From positions 1 through 64,000 of IMG/VR virus record IMGVR_UViG_3300042458_001091: DNA of 64,000 nucleotides, one strand, 5' to 3'. Both the position numbers and the translations under genes were made by a program. This DNA comes from a virus. The notes beneath the pieces are model-generated. The model made no database searches, was not told where the DNA came from, and was given only the letters and a program-made list of their open reading frames with translations. Positions 8,271 through 15,822 of the stretch are shown here, one piece after another; the stretch's first letter is position 1; each line of letters begins with the position of its first letter.

Positions 8271-8299
8271 AGTATACAGCATTTTTTTCTGTGTGTCAA
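8271..8299 (-). promoter_or_regulatory. Sigma70-type promoter
   Basis: TTGACA - 17 nt - TATACT on the minus strand, 47 nt before the ATG of the histone-like gene at 8224. Confidence 0.7.
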
Positions 8300-8548
8300 C
8301 TAATCTAAGTAGATATGTCGCCGATTCCAGCAGTCCCAAACTGTAAGATTGCTCATGCTGTGAGTCCAAGAAACTACAAAAAGATTTAGTGTGTTTTGAT
8401 CGTAAATTTGGAGACGATGCTCCTCAACTCGGGCACTCGCATTTGGTTTGGAGTTTACCCATTTGGTGAGTTTGCTTTTGGCATCATCATCTCTCAGTGC
8501 TATGATATAAAGTGCGGTATTGCTTTTGTAGGAAGTTACGGTCATCAA
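8300..8548 (-). CDS. Hypothetical protein
   Basis: 82 residues, mixed alpha/beta, no motif recognised. Its ATG overlaps the upstream gene stop by 4 nt, and its 3' end abuts the promoter of the next unit. The N-terminus could start at M1 or M2. Confidence 0.7.
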   Translation of the reverse strand: MMTVTSYKSNTALYIIALRDDDAKSKLTKWVNSKPNASARVEEHRLQIYDQNTLNLFVVSWTHSMSNLTVWDCWNRRHIYLD

Positions 8549-8781
8549 TGTAGTGTTTGGCTCAAGTCTCTGCCCGACTGAATGTCGTTCATATACTTAG
8601 CAAAGTCAGCATCTAATCCCAATACCTTGTCATCAAACCCCGACGCCACTGCATCCGGCACTCCCAGTATGCGCAACAGGCCTCCCATGTGAACGTCTCG
8701 TAATCCGTATTCATAAAGTACATACATTAAACTCAGCACATGTGCTCGGATGTCTTCATCTAGTTTTTCGTCTTCTAGCAT
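8545..8781 (-). CDS. Small hypothetical protein
   Basis: 78 residues, acidic and helical (EDIRAHVLSLMYVLYEYGLR...). Amphipathic first half. Similar short proteins occur in T4-like phages in my recollection, without function. Overlaps the next gene by 4 nt. Confidence 0.7.
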   Translation of the reverse strand: MLEDEKLDEDIRAHVLSLMYVLYEYGLRDVHMGGLLRILGVPDAVASGFDDKVLGLDADFAKYMNDIQSGRDLSQTLH

Positions 8782-8803
8782 AGTATTAGTTATAACACTT
8801 AAT

Positions 8804-8827
8804 AAAAAAAGCGGCCGGAGCCGCTTT
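8804..8827 (-). terminator. Rho-independent terminator
   Basis: Stem AAAGCGGC / GCCGCTTT with a 4-nt loop, followed on the minus strand by a run of seven T. It closes the single-gene unit at 8846-9199. Confidence 0.8.
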
Positions 8828-8845
8828 GTTTTGTGCCCAAGTTGT

Positions 8846-9199
8846 TTAGACTTTGGCAGCTTCTACCAACTGCTCGGCAGTCACAGTGCTCTTGGCCTTG
8901 GAAGGTTTGGCACTCTTGGCAGAGATCTTAACTTCGCCTTTTTTAGCGACTTTGGTTTTCTCGGCCAATTTGTTAGCCACAGCGTAACTGGCGTCACCTG
9001 TGTAGCCCTGTGTGTCCTGCAAGAACTGCAGAGCCTGCAGTTTTGTCATGGGCGAGGGCAGTTCTACCAAGTTAATGGCAGTGCATTTGGCCTTGTTGAG
9101 GATCTTGATGCGAGCCACCAAGTCGTTAGCAAAACGAGCCTTTGTTGTACCATCAGCGTTAGTTGCGGTACCTGCTACTGTAAAGAGTTTTTCTGTCAT
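8846..9199 (-). CDS. Hypothetical basic-tailed protein
   Basis: 117 residues: a folded N-terminal part (about 1-70) and a Lys/Ala/Ser-rich tail (about 80-110) reminiscent of histone-like tails. No family recognised. It forms its own transcription unit with promoter at 9269-9297 and terminator at 8804-8827, implying strong, separate expression. Confidence 0.78.
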   Translation of the reverse strand: MTEKLFTVAGTATNADGTTKARFANDLVARIKILNKAKCTAINLVELPSPMTKLQALQFLQDTQGYTGDASYAVANKLAEKTKVAKKGEVKISAKSAKPSKAKSTVTAEQLVEAAKV

Positions 9200-9268
9200 A
9201 ATGTTGCCTTTTAAAGTTGCCTATCTAAGTTTAAAAAAATGTTGTGCCTTACTGCTCAACATATACAT

Positions 9269-9297
9269 ATTGTAGTTGATCTTGTTTAGATTGTCAA
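9269..9297 (-). promoter_or_regulatory. Sigma70-type promoter
   Basis: TTGACA - 17 nt - TACAAT on the minus strand, upstream of the gene ending at 8846. Confidence 0.7.
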
Positions 9298-9325
9298 CCA
9301 CAAAGTGTATTCTGGTTTGCCAAAA

Positions 9326-9451
9326 TCACTTGGCCAATTCTTGACTTTGAGTTTGGATAGTTTGGACGCCACGGTCCAACATACGGGCAATGCCTGAGAA
9401 GCCCACACTGGCCACAACTAATCCCAATACAAATCCTATAATTAATTTCAT
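9326..9451 (-). CDS. Tiny membrane protein (41 aa)
   Basis: ATG at 9451 to TGA at 9326. Starts MKLIIGFVLGLVVASVGF, one transmembrane helix, then a short soluble tail ending in QELAK. It overlaps the upstream gene stop by 4 nt, which supports real translation. Could be a small lysis or membrane-signalling peptide; no evidence separates these. Confidence 0.6.
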   Translation of the reverse strand: MKLIIGFVLGLVVASVGFSGIARMLDRGVQTIQTQSQELAK

Positions 9452-9696
9452 GATATTTTTACCTTTGTTTTGGGCAGAGACCTGGATGCAATGAACTCTT
9501 TGGAAACGTAATACGCCAACAGAGTTTTTTGGATAGTTGCTACCAAGTCACCCCCATGGCTGTCGCCTGGCACTGCAAAGCGAACTGGACACTTACCCCA
9601 GGTGCGATTTTTTTGGAACTCATTGAACCATCTACGATGGTTACGATCTGCGCAGTTGAAGCTCACCATGGGCCTCATGTTTAAGTCTAGAATCAT
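9448..9696 (-). CDS. Small hypothetical phage protein
   Basis: 82 residues with conserved-looking RRWFNEFQKNRTWGKCPVRFAVPGD, a segment I recall in small T4-like phage proteins of unknown role. Driven by its own promoter at 9726-9754. Confidence 0.72.
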   Translation of the reverse strand: MILDLNMRPMVSFNCADRNHRRWFNEFQKNRTWGKCPVRFAVPGDSHGGDLVATIQKTLLAYYVSKEFIASRSLPKTKVKIS

Positions 9697-9725
9697 TCGA
9701 AATCCTTTTTAATTTCTATACAAGT

Positions 9726-9754
9726 ATTGTAGCAAATTGGACTTTATTAGTCAA
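9726..9754 (-). promoter_or_regulatory. Sigma70-type promoter
   Basis: TTGACT - 17 nt - TACAAT on the minus strand; it overlaps the 3' end of the upstream gene and serves the gene starting at 9696. Confidence 0.7.
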
Positions 9755-9980
9755 CCAAACCCACACTCTTTTTAATCTCATAGCGAGCAATCTTCTCGTC
9801 AAAGTACATACGAGTACCTTCATTGAACGGACTTGCTACTACGATTTCGCCTAGCTCTGTGGCCAACTGTTGAGCAAAGCGAGCAAGAATACTCTGTGTG
9901 TCTTCCATCTGATCCAAGGGATCCCGGTCCAGAATTGCCTGATAATCGTTGATGAGTTTTTGTACGTTTTTGTGCATCAT
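9747..9980 (-). CDS. Hypothetical protein
   Basis: 77 residues from the ATG at 9980 (MMHKNVQKLINDYQ). A longer reading from 10040 exists but would overlap the upstream gene by 59 nt; the ATG at 9980 follows that gene's TGA by one base, a junction type seen elsewhere here. Helical N-terminus; ends YEIKKSVGLVD. No family recognised. Confidence 0.7.
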   Translation of the reverse strand: MMHKNVQKLINDYQAILDRDPLDQMEDTQSILARFAQQLATELGEIVVASPFNEGTRMYFDEKIARYEIKKSVGLVD

Positions 9981-9981
9981 A

Positions 9982-10260
9982 TCAGTTGCTCCAAAATGCT
10001 TCGCTGTCAACTCGGCAAGCCCACGGTGTGTCAGCATCAATTTCCACAGACTTGCCTGTCATCATGTTCTTCACAGTGATTTTAGGTGCAGTGTAGGTTG
10101 CACGAGCCACAATGTTCAGTTGGCTTTCGTTCCAACCTGCTTTGCGGCAGAGACGAGTGCGGGTGGCTTTAGCGGCACCAAAAGTTTTGTATGCACGGGT
10201 TTGGTTGGGACCGTCTGTGACGATTAAACCAGTACCTTTGGCTACGATTACGTATGACAT
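9982..10260 (-). CDS. Hypothetical protein
   Basis: 92 residues, small alpha/beta protein with YKTFGAAKATRTRLCRKAGW, no catalytic motif. First gene after a perfect sigma70 promoter; co-transcribed with the 77-residue gene downstream. Confidence 0.75.
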   Translation of the reverse strand: MSYVIVAKGTGLIVTDGPNQTRAYKTFGAAKATRTRLCRKAGWNESQLNIVARATYTAPKITVKNMMTGKSVEIDADTPWACRVDSEAFWSN

Positions 10261-10291
10261 TTTTGAGCTCCTTTTTACTTACTATACTTCT

Positions 10292-10320
10292 ATTATAGCA
10301 AAATGGGAATATTTGGTCAA
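10292..10320 (-). promoter_or_regulatory. Sigma70-type promoter
   Basis: TTGACC - 17 nt - TATAAT on the minus strand, with TTTTGC just before the -10 as in sister promoters. Serves the gene starting at 10260. Confidence 0.8.
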
Positions 10321-10324
10321 CCGT

Positions 10325-10525
10325 TTAGTCCACCTGGATTTCAGCGATTTTTCCAGCTCTAAACACGAAATATAAGTTAATACTTTGGTAGTACACCCAA
10401 ATACACTCGTTTCCCGGTGCCATTGTGTAGTGTAAATCAGGGTGTTTTTGCTCCATGTAGTCTGCTACCTGGATTACTTCAAACTCATTCAGGAGTTCGG
10501 GACGGGATAATGTTGCATTTTTCAT
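10325..10525 (-). CDS. Small hypothetical protein, probably leaderless
   Basis: 66 residues from the ATG at 10525 (MKNATLSRPELL). A longer reading upstream would run through the promoter. The -10 TATAAT ends only 6 nt before the ATG, so transcription should begin at the start codon itself and no ribosome binding site can exist. No domain recognised. Confidence 0.68.
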   Translation of the reverse strand: MKNATLSRPELLNEFEVIQVADYMEQKHPDLHYTMAPGNECIWVYYQSINLYFVFRAGKIAEIQVD

Positions 10526-10531
10526 ACTGTA

Positions 10532-10560
10532 ATTATAGCAAAATGGCAATAATTGGTCAA
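10532..10560 (-). promoter_or_regulatory. Sigma70-type promoter with leaderless geometry
   Basis: TTGACC - 17 nt - TATAAT on the minus strand; six bases separate the -10 from the ATG at 10525. Confidence 0.78.
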
Positions 10561-10591
10561 CCGAAAACTGTCTATTTTTTTAAGCAATTTT

Positions 10592-10613
10592 AGTGTTGTT
10601 TTTATACAACACT
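10592..10613 (-). terminator. Hairpin at gene end, weak terminator
   Basis: 8-bp perfect stem AGTGTTGT / ACAACACT with a 6-nt loop; the stop codon of the gene at 10602 lies inside it. Only a short T tract follows on the minus strand. Confidence 0.5.
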
Positions 10614-10973
10614 CAGTTTGACAATGTCAGCAAAAGTGTTTTCAACTTCCCACTCAACCCAATTTTGTATGCTTTCAAATGGCACAGTTTCATCCACCCA
10701 TTCGTAAACATAGTCATTGTGCCCAGCAAAAAGATAATCTCTAAATGCTGTTTTGAGACGATGCTCCAGTTCACGTATTTGACGCTCGGGCCCGGACCAA
10801 ACTCCGGCCCACTTTATAGCATGACCCACATGGCCTTCATACCCATTTTGTCTAGAATCCAAATTGGTAGTGATACCAAAACAGGTACGAGAAATCACAG
10901 CGTCAGTGTCATCATCCACATAGCGATGACGCCAAAGGTAGAAATGATACGGGTCAGAGAGATTTGTATTCAT
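10602..10973 (-). CDS. Hypothetical protein, possibly GIY-YIG-like (T5orf172/Mug113 type)
   Basis: 123 residues from MNTNLSDPYHF; an earlier ATG at 11009 would overlap the upstream gene by 56 nt. The order FYLWRH... CFGITTNLDSRQNGYEG... ELEHRLKTAF loosely follows GIY-YIG-like domains (strand, G-I-T-x-N-x-x-x-R, then E-x-x-x-K), but the catalytic residues are not certain. Function therefore open. Confidence 0.6.
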   Translation of the reverse strand: MNTNLSDPYHFYLWRHRYVDDDTDAVISRTCFGITTNLDSRQNGYEGHVGHAIKWAGVWSGPERQIRELEHRLKTAFRDYLFAGHNDYVYEWVDETVPFESIQNWVEWEVENTFADIVKLSVV

Positions 10974-12081
10974 TGTAGTTCTTGATTGTCGGCAATGGCA
11001 AAGTTCCACCGCGTTTCATGTAATCTTTATGCCAGATTGGCAGCAGACAAGCATCAGACCACCCGCCAAACATTCTTTTGTATCGTGTTTTGCAATCTTG
11101 GTGGAATGCCTTAGGGGAACCATAACGTTTCATGTGTTGATAAAATTCAAGCTCATGTTCTTTGGTAATTTCTATGTCCTGTTCACGGCACAGTGTGGCA
11201 AACCTACCAAATGTAATTAGATAGCCGCCATCCACACCTTTTTCACTGGCATAGTATTTGTTGTGCCAGGCCAGCACCCAATCCAAGTCTGCTTTGGCCA
11301 CGTCAAAATTATCTGTGCCATGTCCGGCCAGTTTCAACAAGCTACTGATGTGGGTGATCATACCCGGCTTGGCTTTTTGCCCTCTTGCTTCGAGACCCGG
11401 TGCCGCAAACATGTTATGGGCCTGCAATGTATTTTGTATTTCGTTGGCCTGTAAATCTTCAGTAAGGGTGCTGTTGTAAAGACGCACACCATTGACCATA
11501 CTGCGGTAGATGTAAAATAAATCTGGTTCTTTACGTCCTTTGTAGTTGATACAACGGAAACCAAGATTGCCCACTGCTTCGCCTACCAAGTCAGACCCTG
11601 GCACTCGAAGGTCGTCATCCACAACTTTACATTGTATCAGTGTATCAGGAGAGATCAATCCAAAGTGCATCATTAGTGCAAAGGCAGTACCACTTTGTTG
11701 ACCCTCCCAGGCACTGTATCGACCAGTTTCTTTGATGTAAATTACATTGAGTGGTTGCATGATCCTGGGATCAAATAACTCAATGATATTTTTACCAATG
11801 TGTGGAATTTCCAACAGGCGTTGAATGTCAATGTTGATGTCAACCAGGCTGGCAGGCTGTAGTTCAAGCCGGCCAAAATGTTCTTGTGTGTACTGTTCAC
11901 CTTGCAGTCGTGCTCGAAGATTTGCTATGGCCTCTTGTATGTCATCTTCGTTGGCAATGGCCATGGCACGAGATACCAGTGGATCATAGATGTTGCCAGT
12001 TGACACCATTGGTGTTTGAACTGCCTTGGGTGCTGGTGCAAACGGATTCGCCATTAGATTAGACACAATGGGTCGAGTCAT
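10954..12081 (-). CDS. Conserved hypothetical protein with a distant ParB-like region
   Basis: 375 residues. Around residues 105-135 the sequence PLNVIYIKETGRYSAWEGQQSGTAFALM resembles the Y-x-x-x-(D/E)-G-Q-x-x-x-x-A core of ParB/sulfiredoxin-like domains found in many phage proteins. The rest is helical with no motif. Its own promoter lies 32 nt upstream. The ParB-like reading is weak; role unknown. Confidence 0.6.
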   Translation of the reverse strand: MTRPIVSNLMANPFAPAPKAVQTPMVSTGNIYDPLVSRAMAIANEDDIQEAIANLRARLQGEQYTQEHFGRLELQPASLVDINIDIQRLLEIPHIGKNIIELFDPRIMQPLNVIYIKETGRYSAWEGQQSGTAFALMMHFGLISPDTLIQCKVVDDDLRVPGSDLVGEAVGNLGFRCINYKGRKEPDLFYIYRSMVNGVRLYNSTLTEDLQANEIQNTLQAHNMFAAPGLEARGQKAKPGMITHISSLLKLAGHGTDNFDVAKADLDWVLAWHNKYYASEKGVDGGYLITFGRFATLCREQDIEITKEHELEFYQHMKRYGSPKAFHQDCKTRYKRMFGGWSDACLLPIWHKDYMKRGGTLPLPTIKNYNEYKSL

Positions 12082-12112
12082 AATTTTTACTCCAAAAAGT
12101 TAAAGACAAACA

Positions 12113-12141
12113 AGTATAACAGGTTATGGGTTATTGGTCAA
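12113..12141 (-). promoter_or_regulatory. Sigma70-type promoter
   Basis: TTGACC - 17 nt - TATACT on the minus strand, upstream of the gene at 12081 and overlapping the end of the methyltransferase gene. Confidence 0.7.
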
Positions 12142-13084
12142 ACTCTAGCAAGTTTGGATTTGCCATTTGGATCATTTTAGATTTTTTTGGCTTTGCTATT
12201 TCCGGTGGCGGATTTAATGTCAACTCCAAACGAGTTTTAATAATTTCAAAGTACTTTGGACTCATTTCAAATCCAATACTATTTCGTCCTGCCAGTTCGG
12301 CGGCTATCATAGTAGTGCCTGACCCCAAAAACGGATCTAAAATAGTAGCATTTGTTTGCGAAAACAATTTGATTAAATGAGAGCATAGCTCTACAGGTTT
12401 CACTGAAACATGATTATTAAACGTACCTTTTTCTTTAACTGACGGTTTTGATACAGGAATAATATTCCCAGGAAATTGACTATCAAATTTTGTAGCAGTG
12501 TTCATTAGTCCTACACCCCATTTTTGCCAGTTGTCGATGTACTTTCCCTCAGTTGGTTTTTGTGCTAGACACATTGGTTCAATACATGGTCTTAGTTGCG
12601 GGGTTTTCCACCCTTCTAATTCTTTAATTAAAGCATCCTTTTCGGCGTCGGTCATATTTTTTTGTTTACGAATAATATGGTCTTGACTAAATGCTTTGGC
12701 CTGTCCACTATAGGTCCAACCTAGCATATCTCTAATTTCAAATCCAGACTCTTCGACTGCTATGGTCATTCTGTGGTATAAACGAGCTTGGCTAAAGGAT
12801 ATGAAGAAACCTCCGGGTTTTAGTACCCTGATGATTTCGATTGATAACTTTGCCATGAATTCTTGAAAGCGAATCCCTTGTGCCGGATCAAATTTCATCC
12901 CTTTTGGGAGAGACTTAATTGTGCCATTTTTTGTGGGGAGACGCTTTTCAATATCGTCGGTATCCCACTCATCGCCGAGTCCGTCAATAAAATACGGAGG
13001 ATCTGTTAGGCACATATCGATACTATTGTCAGGAATTGTTTTTAGTTTTTCAAAACAATCTCCTAGCTCAAATCTATGATTCAT
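12131..13084 (-). CDS. DNA methyltransferase, beta class (N6-adenine or N4-cytosine)
   Basis: 317 residues. Catalytic motif IV DPPY at residues 28-31 near the N-terminus, and the SAM-binding DPFLGSGTT near residue 260, the motif order of beta-class amino-methyltransferases. The long middle region should hold the target-recognition part. It would methylate exocyclic amino groups of adenine or cytosine in DNA. Immediately upstream is a gene for a PD-(D/E)xK-like protein, so the two may form a restriction-modification pair; otherwise an orphan methylase protecting phage DNA. Recognition site cannot be read. Confidence 0.9.
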   Translation of the reverse strand: MNHRFELGDCFEKLKTIPDNSIDMCLTDPPYFIDGLGDEWDTDDIEKRLPTKNGTIKSLPKGMKFDPAQGIRFQEFMAKLSIEIIRVLKPGGFFISFSQARLYHRMTIAVEESGFEIRDMLGWTYSGQAKAFSQDHIIRKQKNMTDAEKDALIKELEGWKTPQLRPCIEPMCLAQKPTEGKYIDNWQKWGVGLMNTATKFDSQFPGNIIPVSKPSVKEKGTFNNHVSVKPVELCSHLIKLFSQTNATILDPFLGSGTTMIAAELAGRNSIGFEMSPKYFEIIKTRLELTLNPPPEIAKPKKSKMIQMANPNLLEFDQ

Positions 13085-13102
13085 TTGTATTCCTTAAAAT
13101 AG

Positions 13103-13109
13103 TATTTAC
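13103..13109 (-). promoter_or_regulatory. Late-promoter-like box (GTAAATA)
   Basis: GTAAATA on the minus strand in the 42-nt gap before the methyltransferase ATG, which is preceded by an AAGGA ribosome binding site. Confidence 0.4.
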
Positions 13110-13126
13110 GTTAAATTAATTATTCT

Positions 13127-13702
13127 TTAAGATAAGCGAACATTAACGCCGCTAATAGTAATTTTTTTTATCAATGGCAACGATAGCAGTAATTTTTCCG
13201 GCAGCAAAATAACATCTCTCTTCTGATCCATTCCCTTATTACGCCATTTGTCGCGTTCGGCTTCTAAGTGTGTCTGAATTACTTTGCAACCGTGCTGACT
13301 GCTTACATCGTATATCCTCACAATGTCTAAATTTTCTTTTCGTCTTGCTACTAATACATATCGTGAGTGTATAATATCTCCGTTTGCGTGAAATTGAAAT
13401 TGTGCATCAGTGCCTGCATTCTTACGAATTTTTCCAGTTTTAGTAAAATCATTATCAATTTTAGTAGCTTTTTGCTCCACTAGTACACCATTAGAAATAG
13501 CATCCTCGCCGTTCCTTGAGAAGTTAATGTTGTAATCAGAATCGTATTGTTTAACAATCTCATAGATTGACAATGAACTCATTGAGTCAGTATCTAATAG
13601 ATCTATTCCGTATTTTTTGTAAATTAATTCTCTTTCAACAAATATACGCTTACGAGCTTCGTTAAGATCTGATAATTCATCATTGTTAAAATATTTTGCC
13701 AT
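13127..13702 (-). CDS. Putative PD-(D/E)xK nuclease, possible restriction endonuclease
   Basis: 191 residues. The central segment NGEDAISNGVLVEQKATK gives an acidic pair (E66/D67) followed by E76-x-K78 on a predicted strand, the layout of a PD-(D/E)xK active site. A second half with strands (RYVLVARRK, IVRIYDVS) fits a small type II endonuclease. The gene lies directly upstream of the DNA methyltransferase on the same strand, 42 nt apart. No closer family recognised; a structure-specific nuclease or a non-nuclease remains possible. Confidence 0.6.
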   Translation of the reverse strand: MAKYFNNDELSDLNEARKRIFVERELIYKKYGIDLLDTDSMSSLSIYEIVKQYDSDYNINFSRNGEDAISNGVLVEQKATKIDNDFTKTGKIRKNAGTDAQFQFHANGDIIHSRYVLVARRKENLDIVRIYDVSSQHGCKVIQTHLEAERDKWRNKGMDQKRDVILLPEKLLLSLPLIKKITISGVNVRLS

Positions 13703-13735
13703 GTCTAAGGTCTCTTTTTTTATACTATATTGTTA

Positions 13736-13900
13736 TCAAATCGATGCTGAGTCAATTTGTTCTTGCCAAAATCGTCGGGCGTCGATTTCGTTGAGAAACG
13801 TTTCTAACACGTTCATGCCTCCAAGCGGATGCGGAAACCAAACAAGCCATTCTTTAGTATTCGTGTCTTGTGTACAAAATAGTTCTATAGGATCTTTCAC
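13736..13900 (-). CDS. Small protein with GTG start (54 aa)
   Basis: 54 residues from GTG at 13900, preceded by AAGGA at a proper distance, ending at TGA 13736. Sequence begins VKDPIELFCTQDTNTKEW. A TTGACT-17-TATAAT promoter lies 30 nt upstream, which supports the call. No function recognised. Confidence 0.65.
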   Translation of the reverse strand: MKDPIELFCTQDTNTKEWLVWFPHPLGGMNVLETFLNEIDARRFWQEQIDSASI

Positions 13901-13929
13901 TTGGATTCCTTGTGCATTAAACAGTTATT

Positions 13930-13958
13930 ATTATAACAAATTGGAAATTAAAAGTCAA
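13930..13958 (-). promoter_or_regulatory. Sigma70-type promoter
   Basis: TTGACT - 17 nt - TATAAT on the minus strand, serving the GTG-started gene at 13900. Confidence 0.75.
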
Positions 13959-14176
13959 ACAAAATCGTAAGCATATTCGCCGTTGATGGGGCCGTTGATT
14001 TGCACTTTTCCTAGTCCAAATTTACGGCTCAATGTGTGGAAAATACTGCGAGCGGTTTCTTCTGAGCAAGCGGCAAACAACGTACCAGTATCACCAAAAA
14101 ATCCTGCGTGTTCGTTGTCGTTCAACAACGGACGCACCAGATAGCTAACGTCGCTTTCAAATTCTTGTTGGGTCAT
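13955..14176 (-). CDS. Small hypothetical protein
   Basis: 73 residues from MTQQEFESDVSY; the longer frame upstream contains the promoter and is not used. Ends GPINGEYAYDFV. No motif recognised. Confidence 0.72.
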   Translation of the reverse strand: MTQQEFESDVSYLVRPLLNDNEHAGFFGDTGTLFAACSEETARSIFHTLSRKFGLGKVQINGPINGEYAYDFV

Positions 14177-14206
14177 TCGGGACACCTTTTTAATTACTAT
14201 ACAAGT

Positions 14207-14235
14207 ATTATAGCAAACGGGGAATATTGAGTCAA
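14207..14235 (-). promoter_or_regulatory. Sigma70-type promoter
   Basis: TTGACT - 17 nt - TATAAT on the minus strand, serving the gene at 14176. Confidence 0.78.
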
Positions 14236-14242
14236 CCAAAAG

Positions 14243-14283
14243 AATGTGGCTAAAAAGCCACATTTTAATGCTTAATTTTTAAG
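14243..14283 (-). terminator. Two adjacent hairpins, terminator region
   Basis: AATGTGGC / GCCACATT (8 bp, 14243-14264) and GCTTAA / TTAAGC (14270-14283), just after the gene ending at 14293. They separate that unit from the next promoter. Confidence 0.6.
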
Positions 14284-14292
14284 CAATTTTGA

Positions 14293-14553
14293 CTACTTTT
14301 TGTCCCGTATCCGGTTAATCAAATCCTTGGTAGTGTCATCTACTGGCACATCAGTTTCCATGTGTGGGGCTCGCATGATCCTGATGCCGACTCCTTTGGT
14401 TTTGATATTCTCTGCTGCCTCTCGATCCATTCCTTCTGCTACAAGATCTTCAATGACCTCTTGAGGTAAACCAACAGGCGCAGTATTGCCACTACTCACA
14501 ATAAAGACTCTGCCGTCTTCTTTTTCGACAATTCTTTCTATTTTGTTTTTCAT
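14293..14553 (-). CDS. Small hypothetical protein
   Basis: 86 residues, charged alpha/beta; GLPQEVIEDLVAEGMDREAAENI looks like a short helical (UBA- or HTH-like) segment. Overlaps the upstream gene by 4 nt. Function unknown. Confidence 0.72.
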   Translation of the reverse strand: MKNKIERIVEKEDGRVFIVSSGNTAPVGLPQEVIEDLVAEGMDREAAENIKTKGVGIRIMRAPHMETDVPVDDTTKDLINRIRDKK

Positions 14554-14819
14554 TCAGCACTCCACAAATCAATACAATACACCTTGGCCAGAGCCTTGGT
14601 CAGGGTCCTGTGTGCTTCTTGTGCGGCAAGGAATCCGTCATCGTACCCTTCCTTGTAGATGGGATGGTTGTCAAGTTTGGCTTGATCTTCTTTTAGGCTT
14701 TCAAGCAAAGCACGTAGCTTTCCCTGGCCGCCAGGCGGTTGGTTGTTGTAGTCCATTTTGTAATTTCCTAGTAGAAATTGCTGATCTGCCGTTGCCAATG
14801 TACAGACCGATTCTGCCAT
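14550..14819 (-). CDS. Small hypothetical protein
   Basis: 89 residues if started at the ATG at 14819; M22 (MDYNNQPPGGQ) is an alternative. Helical C-terminal half (EGYDDGFLAAQEAHRTLTKAL). The 144 nt upstream (14820-14963) hold no gene I can support. Confidence 0.65.
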   Translation of the reverse strand: MAESVCTLATADQQFLLGNYKMDYNNQPPGGQGKLRALLESLKEDQAKLDNHPIYKEGYDDGFLAAQEAHRTLTKALAKVYCIDLWSAE

Positions 14820-14963
14820 TAGCTACCATTGATACTATCGCTGGACTCGCTGTGTGTTCGCTTCCAGCATTGCACTGGGGGCCGGCGAGTGACTCCGATC
14901 AACCTGGAGTAAATTTATTATACGCTATATGCCAAGAGCAGTCGATGACTTTGGCAAAGTTGA

Positions 14964-15296
14964 CTAGACAATCGCTACCTTTTTTGTAGCACGGTCACTG
15001 TAGAACACCGTGCCCAGTCTGCGAATGGTGTCGGCGGCCGTCTGCGGATCAGCTTCGAACATGTCGCGAATATCCGCCTCTGTGATGCCGTCAGTGGCTT
15101 CCACAATGTAAATCTCGTAGTGGCGTTGTGGATTGAACTGTGCTCTAAGTCGCAGATGGTACGGATTGGCCAAAGCACGACGTGGACTGTTGTTGCCTCG
15201 AAGGCTTTCCACAATCATTCGTTGATCGTCTGCTGTGATGTCGCCAATGTATTCAAGACCGTTGCAGTCCCACATGATTACAAATTGATGGTTCAT
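14964..15296 (-). CDS. Hypothetical protein
   Basis: 110 residues, alpha/beta, starting MNHQFVIMWDCNGLEYIGDI. Resembles small conserved T4-like phage proteins without known role. Overlaps the preceding gene by 4 nt, in one unit with it. Confidence 0.75.
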   Translation of the reverse strand: MNHQFVIMWDCNGLEYIGDITADDQRMIVESLRGNNSPRRALANPYHLRLRAQFNPQRHYEIYIVEATDGITEADIRDMFEADPQTAADTIRRLGTVFYSDRATKKVAIV

Positions 15297-15508
15297 TTTA
15301 CTCGATCAATCACTTCACGTGCTTGGTCAAGATTGTACACTTCGTCTAGTAGATCATACACCAGCATCAATTTTAACAGGTCTACTTCTTTCTGATCGTA
15401 GTGGTCGAGATTAAGGTACCATTCTTGAAATTCCTCAGGAGTATCAATTTCCCACATGCAGTCAAGCAGGTCTTTTTGGTAATATGTAAGTCCGTTAATG
15501 GATGGCAT
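15293..15508 (-). CDS. Small hypothetical protein
   Basis: 71 residues from MPSINGLTYYQKDLLD; the upstream part of the open frame overlaps the promoter and is excluded. Acidic, helical, no motif. Confidence 0.72.
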   Translation of the reverse strand: MPSINGLTYYQKDLLDCMWEIDTPEEFQEWYLNLDHYDQKEVDLLKLMLVYDLLDEVYNLDQAREVIDRVK

Positions 15509-15534
15509 TCTAACACCTTTGTAAGATTGCTTGT

Positions 15535-15563
15535 AGTATAGCAAACTCTAAATTGTTTGTCAA
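15535..15563 (-). promoter_or_regulatory. Sigma70-type promoter
   Basis: TTGACA - 17 nt - TATACT on the minus strand, upstream of the gene at 15508. Confidence 0.7.
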
Positions 15564-15567
15564 CACA

Positions 15568-15822
15568 TCAGGCAAATTTCATTGTGAATGCCAAATAGTC
15601 CGATTCAGAATCAAAGTAAAATACGTAGGTGCCTGGCATACGATCCGAACTGGTGCGTACCACTTGCCAGCGCCATTCTTCTGTGAGTTCGGTCTTGGCC
15701 CAGTCTATCACCGAATCAAGTGATCCAAATGGTTTGGTTATTGAGATACTGTGCCCGAAACTGTCGGCGTCTCGAATTTCAAAACTAAAAGTCTTAGGCC
15801 GCTTGGTCAGCGTAGTTTTCAT
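15568..15822 (-). CDS. Small hypothetical protein
   Basis: 84 residues from MKTTLTKRPK (an ATG two codons earlier is also possible). Last cistron of the sugar operon, overlapping the gamma-glutamylcyclotransferase-like gene by 29 nt. No family recognised. Confidence 0.68.
   Translation of the reverse strand: MKTTLTKRPKTFSFEIRDADSFGHSISITKPFGSLDSVIDWAKTELTEEWRWQVVRTSSDRMPGTYVFYFDSESDYLAFTMKFA

Noticed and set aside
14820-14963. A possible extra tRNA or small gene in the 144-nt gap
   Set aside because: No cloverleaf could be drawn and no open frame with a ribosome binding site was found.
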